Source: Marinobacter sp.
Lineage (GTDB): Bacteria; Pseudomonadota; Gammaproteobacteria; Pseudomonadales; Oleiphilaceae
DNA: 10,285 bases
Reading direction: 5' to 3'
Assembly (NCBI GenBank): GCA_017643965.1
Contig: JAEPMM010000081.1
Coordinates: 1-10,285 of the forward strand
Position numbers and translations under genes: made by a program. The notes below the pieces were generated by a model. The model had not been told where the DNA came from, ran no database searches, and worked only from the letters and a program-made list of their open reading frames with translations. Positions 6,897 to 10,285 of the stretch are shown here, piece after piece (position 1 is the stretch's first letter; each line of letters opens with the position of its first letter).

Positions 6897-8798
6897 TCAG
6901 AATGAGTAGGAAACGCTCGCACTCACGAAATCACGGTCGGTCAACTCGTTGTAGGGTTTGCCGCCGAAAAAGTTTGTGTAGCCGATGTTACCAGTGATTC
7001 TGTTTTGGTAAACGCCCTGCAGCGATACGCCGACGGCTTTGTTGCCCTCGTTGAAGGCACCACCCGGCTGTGGACTGTAACCCTGCACGTCATGGCTCCA
7101 AGCCAACTGCGGCGACAGGTTGACGCCAGCGATGGCGTTCGGGTAGTCCCAGACCAGGCGCGCACGGTAGCCCCACGAGAAGTCCGTCGTGAAGCCTTCA
7201 TTGTTGCAATAGTTAGCGTTGATGTTTGCGCCGGCTTCACAGAAGTCGCCCGTGAAGTTTGCCCCATCCACCGGCAGTGTACCTATACCAAAAGTACCTG
7301 AACGGCCATAACGAGCTTCGTCAAAGTCTGGAAGATCATGTACATAAGTCGCACCGAACTCAGTGATCAACGACATGCGGCTCGCGCCCATAACCTGGTC
7401 GAAAAACTTGATGAGTGTGAACTGAGCCTGTGACACATTGAAGCGATCAAATCCATCAACAGGCTGTCCGGCCAAGTTAGCGTTGTTGGATTCTTCAAGA
7501 CGCTGGCGCTCTAAACCGCTCAGAATTTCTCCATTAGGACCCCGCTGTTGCAAACCGCCAAATATCAACTCAAAAGCATTCCACTGCAGTGGCACATTGT
7601 CACGGAAGCTATATTCCGCGCCCAATGACCAGCCACCTGGCGTGGTGGTATTAATGCTGACGCCGTAGAGATTGATGTTCTCCGGGTACTCGATGAAGTA
7701 ACTCGGAAACGCGGAAGCCGGCTCATTTGGATTGTTGGTCTGCGTGGCACCCGGATCAGCGGGATTATTTACGAGACCGCTGACGTATGGAAGACGGCTG
7801 TTGTATTTTATGTAGTAAAAACCGATTTCCGAATCGTTGAGTTCGGGAACATACCAACGCAAAGCCACACCAAACTGGTCCTTGGAGTCAGCGTCCTGGT
7901 CTCCCAGACGCGGCGCGATAAATCCCTGAGCGAATGCCTGGGAGTCAGGCAGTTGTCCGGCAAGAAGCACAGGGCCACAACCGTCACTGGCAAAGTCATT
8001 GGTTGAGAAGAATGTGCCACAATCATCCGGACGAACAGGCTCCCAATCGGCCTGGACAAAAGCCTCCACCGTTATGTTCTCGGTAAGGCCCGCCGACATG
8101 TAGAACAGTTCCACAGGCAAAAGGGCATCTTTCAACTCCGAGCCCGGGGCGCGGAAGGCTGGCACGTCGATCGGGTTGATGGTGTTGATGCCGCCCTGGA
8201 TGAAGGTGCTCTCACCCCAGCTGATAACCTGTTTACCGTAACGCAGGCTGACAGGTACATCGCCGAAATACCAATCAGAGAAGACGTAAGCGTCAAGGAT
8301 TTCGCCACCGGAGGCATTGTCTTTGACATCATCGTTCAGCTCACGCTGTTGACCCACATCGTCGATCGCGCGATCACCGTCTTTGAGCTCGAAATCGTAG
8401 TAATAACGACCGCGTAGCAGACCACCCACGCGGGTCAGGTAGGTTCCGTTCACATCGTAGTTCAGGAACAGCTCACTGTTGCCCTTTACAACGTGGGAAA
8501 CCAGGTCGCCTTTATCGAAGTTAAGGTTACCGTCGTCATAGTTGTTGGTGGAGGCACCGATATTGGCCAACGGTTGTCCTGGCGCGAACTCGGGACCGAG
8601 GTTGCCTTGGGCAATCAGGCGACGATCACGCTCCTGGGTTCTCCAGGTGGCACCGTAGGACAGCGTGGTGTTGAACTGGGCTTCTACGTCCCCCACGTAA
8701 AACGAGTAGGCCATTGCTTGCCCGGACATACCGGCCGCAACCGCTACAGCCAGTGGTAGCTTGCTCCACTGCCGCAAGTGTTGAGTTTTTTTTGTCAT
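6897..8798 (-). CDS. DUF1302 outer-membrane beta-barrel protein
   Basis: 633 residues with the start placed at the ATG 8796-8798. That start gives a clean signal peptide (MTKKTQHLRQWSK, hydrophobic LPLAVAVAAG, cleavage after AMA30) and has GGAG ten bases upstream; the open frame extends to 8876 but the added 26 residues are polar and unlike an export signal. The body shows alternating beta-strand patterns, many aromatic and Asn/Gly residues, and family-typical GKQVISWGES (188-197) and INTINPIDVPAFRAPG (204-219). The protein ends in SVSYSF with a terminal Phe, the BAM recognition feature of outer-membrane barrels. Cys260/Cys274 and Cys520/Cys531 form two close pairs, probably disulfides in surface loops. 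The family (PF06980) often sits next to DUF1329 genes; a transport or substrate-access role for hydrophobic compounds is inferred, not shown. Confidence 0.9.
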   Translation of the reverse strand: MTKKTQHLRQWSKLPLAVAVAAGMSGQAMAYSFYVGDVEAQFNTTLSYGATWRTQERDRRLIAQGNLGPEFAPGQPLANIGASTNNYDDGNLNFDKGDLVSHVVKGNSELFLNYDVNGTYLTRVGGLLRGRYYYDFELKDGDRAIDDVGQQRELNDDVKDNASGGEILDAYVFSDWYFGDVPVSLRYGKQVISWGESTFIQGGINTINPIDVPAFRAPGSELKDALLPVELFYMSAGLTENITVEAFVQADWEPVRPDDCGTFFSTNDFASDGCGPVLLAGQLPDSQAFAQGFIAPRLGDQDADSKDQFGVALRWYVPELNDSEIGFYYIKYNSRLPYVSGLVNNPADPGATQTNNPNEPASAFPSYFIEYPENINLYGVSINTTTPGGWSLGAEYSFRDNVPLQWNAFELIFGGLQQRGPNGEILSGLERQRLEESNNANLAGQPVDGFDRFNVSQAQFTLIKFFDQVMGASRMSLITEFGATYVHDLPDFDEARYGRSGTFGIGTLPVDGANFTGDFCEAGANINANYCNNEGFTTDFSWGYRARLVWDYPNAIAGVNLSPQLAWSHDVQGYSPQPGGAFNEGNKAVGVSLQGVYQNRITGNIGYTNFFGGKPYNELTDRDFVSASVSYSF

Positions 8799-8808
8799 TG
8801 GAAGACTA

Positions 8809-8812
8809 CTCC
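8809..8812 (-). promoter_or_regulatory. Ribosome binding site that decides the DUF1302 start
   Basis: GGAG (within GGAGTAG) on the minus strand lies ten bases before the ATG at 8796-8798. The more distal in-frame ATG at 8874-8876 has no comparable site, which supports the shorter protein with a proper signal peptide. Confidence 0.6.
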
Positions 8813-8894
8813 ATTGTTGTTTTGAGTCGCTGCTCTGCTTGTTGGTATTCACGATGTCAGGAGGCGCTCCATGCACAGTGCTCGTGATAATGGC

Positions 8895-8900
8895 ACTATA
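8895..8900 (-). promoter_or_regulatory. Candidate -10 element of the DUF1302-DUF1329 operon
   Basis: TATAGT on the minus strand is one base from the TATAAT consensus. At 17-bp spacing the -35 position reads TCAAAG, a poor match, so the promoter would need an activator. Transcription would start near 8888, leaving a leader of about 90 nt before the ATG at 8798. The spacer contains the dyad CGCC-TTCG-GGCG (8906-8917). Confidence 0.4.
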
Positions 8901-8926
8901 GCTAACGCCTTCGGGCGCTTTGATCA

Positions 8927-8946
8927 GTCAAAAGTATGATTTTGAC
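8927..8946. promoter_or_regulatory. Perfect 20-bp palindromic operator candidate upstream of the DUF1302 operon
   Basis: GTCAAAA (8927-8933), six bases, then TTTTGAC (8940-8946) form a perfect inverted repeat with 7-bp arms. A third half-site TTTGA at 8919-8923 pairs with the first arm over a four-base spacer. The centre lies about 48 bp upstream of the start predicted from the TATAGT element, where an activator would overlap or abut the -35 region. The binding protein is unknown; the nearby MalT-like regulator is one candidate, but its family usually binds direct or asymmetric sites. Confidence 0.45.
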
Positions 8947-9092
8947 ACACAGCCTAATCCCTGCCCGGTCACCTCGCACTGAATCACTATAGACAACAAA
9001 ATCAGATGCAACCACCGAGGAAGTACGAAGCAAAGAGGGATTAAGATGCACTTGAAAACGAAGGGAGGAACAGGAAGTGGAATCAGAACTGT
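8947..9092. other. Intergenic stretch without a visible gene
   Basis: Together with the operator, promoter and leader described separately, this fills the 340-bp gap between the DUF1302 and thiolase genes. I see no convincing open frame with a ribosome binding site, no RNA gene, and no long repeat here; a purine-rich plus strand (9013-9080) is the only compositional feature. Confidence 0.5.
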
Positions 9093-9121
9093 AAAAGCAG
9101 GGAGAGGACCGCTCCTCCCCC
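9093..9121 (-). terminator. Probable intrinsic terminator of the thiolase gene
   Basis: On the minus strand GGGGGAGGA (9121-9113), loop GCGG, and TCCTCTCCC (9108-9100) form a 9-bp stem with one G-U wobble pair, followed by TGC and TTTT (9096-9093). It starts 17 bases after the thiolase stop. The stem is strong but the T-tract is short, so some readthrough towards the DUF1302 operon is possible. Confidence 0.6.
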
Positions 9122-9138
9122 CACTTGTGATGGCATTA

Positions 9139-10285
9139 TCAGAGTAGTTCGATGGCCATCGCCGTGGCTTCGCCGCCACCGATGCACAGTGCAGCCACAC
9201 CTTTCTTCTTGCCGTAGCGCTGCAATGCGTACATCAGTGTCACCAGCAGACGGGAGCCGGTAGAGCCGACCGGATGGCCCTGTGCGCAGGCACCACCGTG
9301 GATGTTCACCTTTTCCGGATCCAGCCCCAGTTCACGGATCGGCATCATGGCGACCATGGCAAAGGCTTCATTGATTTCGTACAGATCAACGTCGTCCTTG
9401 CTCCAGCCGGTTTTGGCGAACAGCGTTTCGATAGCGCCAACCGGGGCGCAGGTGAATTCAGACGGATGCTGGGATTGAGTGCTGTGGCCAACAATGCGGG
9501 CCAGCGGCTTCAGACCGCGCTTCTGAGCTTCGGACTCTCGCATCAGCACCAGTGCCGAAGCACCGTCGGAGATGGAGGACGCGTTGGCGGCGGTTACGGT
9601 ACCGTCTTTGGCAAACGCCGGGCGCAGGCTCGGGATTTTTTCGATGTTGGCGTTGTGGGGCTGCTCATCGTCTTCCACGACCACGTCGCCCTTGCGGGTC
9701 TTGACCGTGACCGGAATGATTTCGTCTTTCAGCAGGCCTTCCTCGATGGCTTTCTTGGCACGGGTCAGCGAGGTGATGGCGTACTCGTCCATTTCTTCAC
9801 GGGTATACCCTTTCTTGTCCGCCATTTCCTGGGCAAAGGCGCCCATCAGGCGACCGGTCTCTGCGTCTTCCAGGCCGTCCAGGAACATGTGGTCCTGGGG
9901 TGCCTGACCCGGCCCCATGCGGAAGCCCTTACGCACACCCTGAAGCACGTAGGGAGCGTTGGACATGCTTTCCATACCACCGGCCACCATGATGTCATTG
10001 GTACCGGCCTTGATCAGGTCGTGGGCGAACATTGCGGCCTTCATGCCGGAGCCGCACAGCTTGTTGATGGTGGTGGCGCCGGTGTTGTCCGGCAGACCCG
10101 CCTTGCGCATGGCCTGACGAGCCGGACCCTGCTTCAGGCCGGCGGGCAAGACGTTGCCCATGATCACTTCCTGGACATCCGCAGGCTGCAGACCGGCGCG
10201 CTTTACCGCCTCGGCGATGGTGATGGCACCCAGCTCAGGGGCGGGGACGTCGGCCAGGCTGCCCTGAAAGCCGCCCATGGGGGTG
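9139..10285 (-). CDS. Acetyl-CoA C-acetyltransferase (thiolase), 5' end outside window
   Basis: About 382 residues are visible; the frame stays open to base 10285, reading TPMGGFQG, which corresponds to the VRTPMGGF segment normally near residue 13. So about a dozen N-terminal residues, the start codon and promoter lie beyond the window. Counting from the Met at 10278, the nucleophile is Cys75 in NKLCGSGM, followed by the family signature AGGMESMSNAPYVL (99-112), NEAF (303-306), His335 in GHPVGSTG, and the acid/base Cys365 in CIGGGE. All catalytic residues are intact. Sequence features such as DGTVTAANAS and PLARIVG resemble human ACAT1 and AtoB/PhaA more than FadA, so condensation or cleavage of acetoacetyl-CoA or short 3-ketoacyl-CoA is likely, but a broad beta-oxidation role cannot be excluded. 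It is codirectional with the DUF1302 operon but separated by a hairpin. Confidence 0.93.
   Translation of the reverse strand, partial: TPMGGFQGSLADVPAPELGAITIAEAVKRAGLQPADVQEVIMGNVLPAGLKQGPARQAMRKAGLPDNTGATTINKLCGSGMKAAMFAHDLIKAGTNDIMVAGGMESMSNAPYVLQGVRKGFRMGPGQAPQDHMFLDGLEDAETGRLMGAFAQEMADKKGYTREEMDEYAITSLTRAKKAIEEGLLKDEIIPVTVKTRKGDVVVEDDEQPHNANIEKIPSLRPAFAKDGTVTAANASSISDGASALVLMRESEAQKRGLKPLARIVGHSTQSQHPSEFTCAPVGAIETLFAKTGWSKDDVDLYEINEAFAMVAMMPIRELGLDPEKVNIHGGACAQGHPVGSTGSRLLVTLMYALQRYGKKKGVAALCIGGGEATAMAIELL

Noticed and set aside
9111..9120. GGGGAGGAGC on the minus strand, nine of ten matches to the MalT box as I remember it
   Set aside because: It is part of the thiolase terminator stem and more than 200 bp from the DUF1302 promoter; a GC-rich chance match is more likely.

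Overview
The window reads as chromosomal DNA of a marine gammaproteobacterium, most likely Marinobacter or a close relative. I infer this from the gene set: a Bax-type glucosaminidase, a YihG-type acyltransferase, a DUF1302/DUF1329 pair with a MalT-like LuxR regulator, and an ACAT1/AtoB-like thiolase. Moderately high GC and Pseudomonas-style promoters and terminators agree with it. No database search was possible, so the genus is a guess. There is no rRNA, tRNA, CRISPR array, transposase or phage gene.

Left part, plus strand (1-2509): the 3' end of an unrecognised protein gene, then an extended -10 promoter, a secreted Bax-family glucosaminidase and, 24 bp later, a membrane acyltransferase of the YihG/PlsC family. 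The last codons of the acyltransferase lie inside a GTAG-type REP-like palindrome that marks the convergence point with the opposite strand.

Right part, minus strand (10285 down to 2537): a thiolase cut by the window edge and followed by a hairpin; a 340-bp regulatory gap with a perfect 20-bp palindrome; a DUF1302 outer-membrane barrel protein; a DUF1329 periplasmic protein 33 bp downstream; a strong intrinsic terminator; a 230-bp regulatory gap with short repeats; and an 898-residue MalT-type LuxR transcriptional regulator starting at GTG.

The part most worth attention is the DUF1302-DUF1329-LuxR block. It looks like a self-contained envelope module: a surface barrel, a periplasmic partner with a probable lipid-binding (LolA/LolB-like) fold, and a large ATP-dependent ligand-sensing activator. 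The neighbouring thiolase fits a fatty acyl or other hydrophobic substrate, but that link is inference. The remaining genes are ordinary envelope and lipid housekeeping genes.
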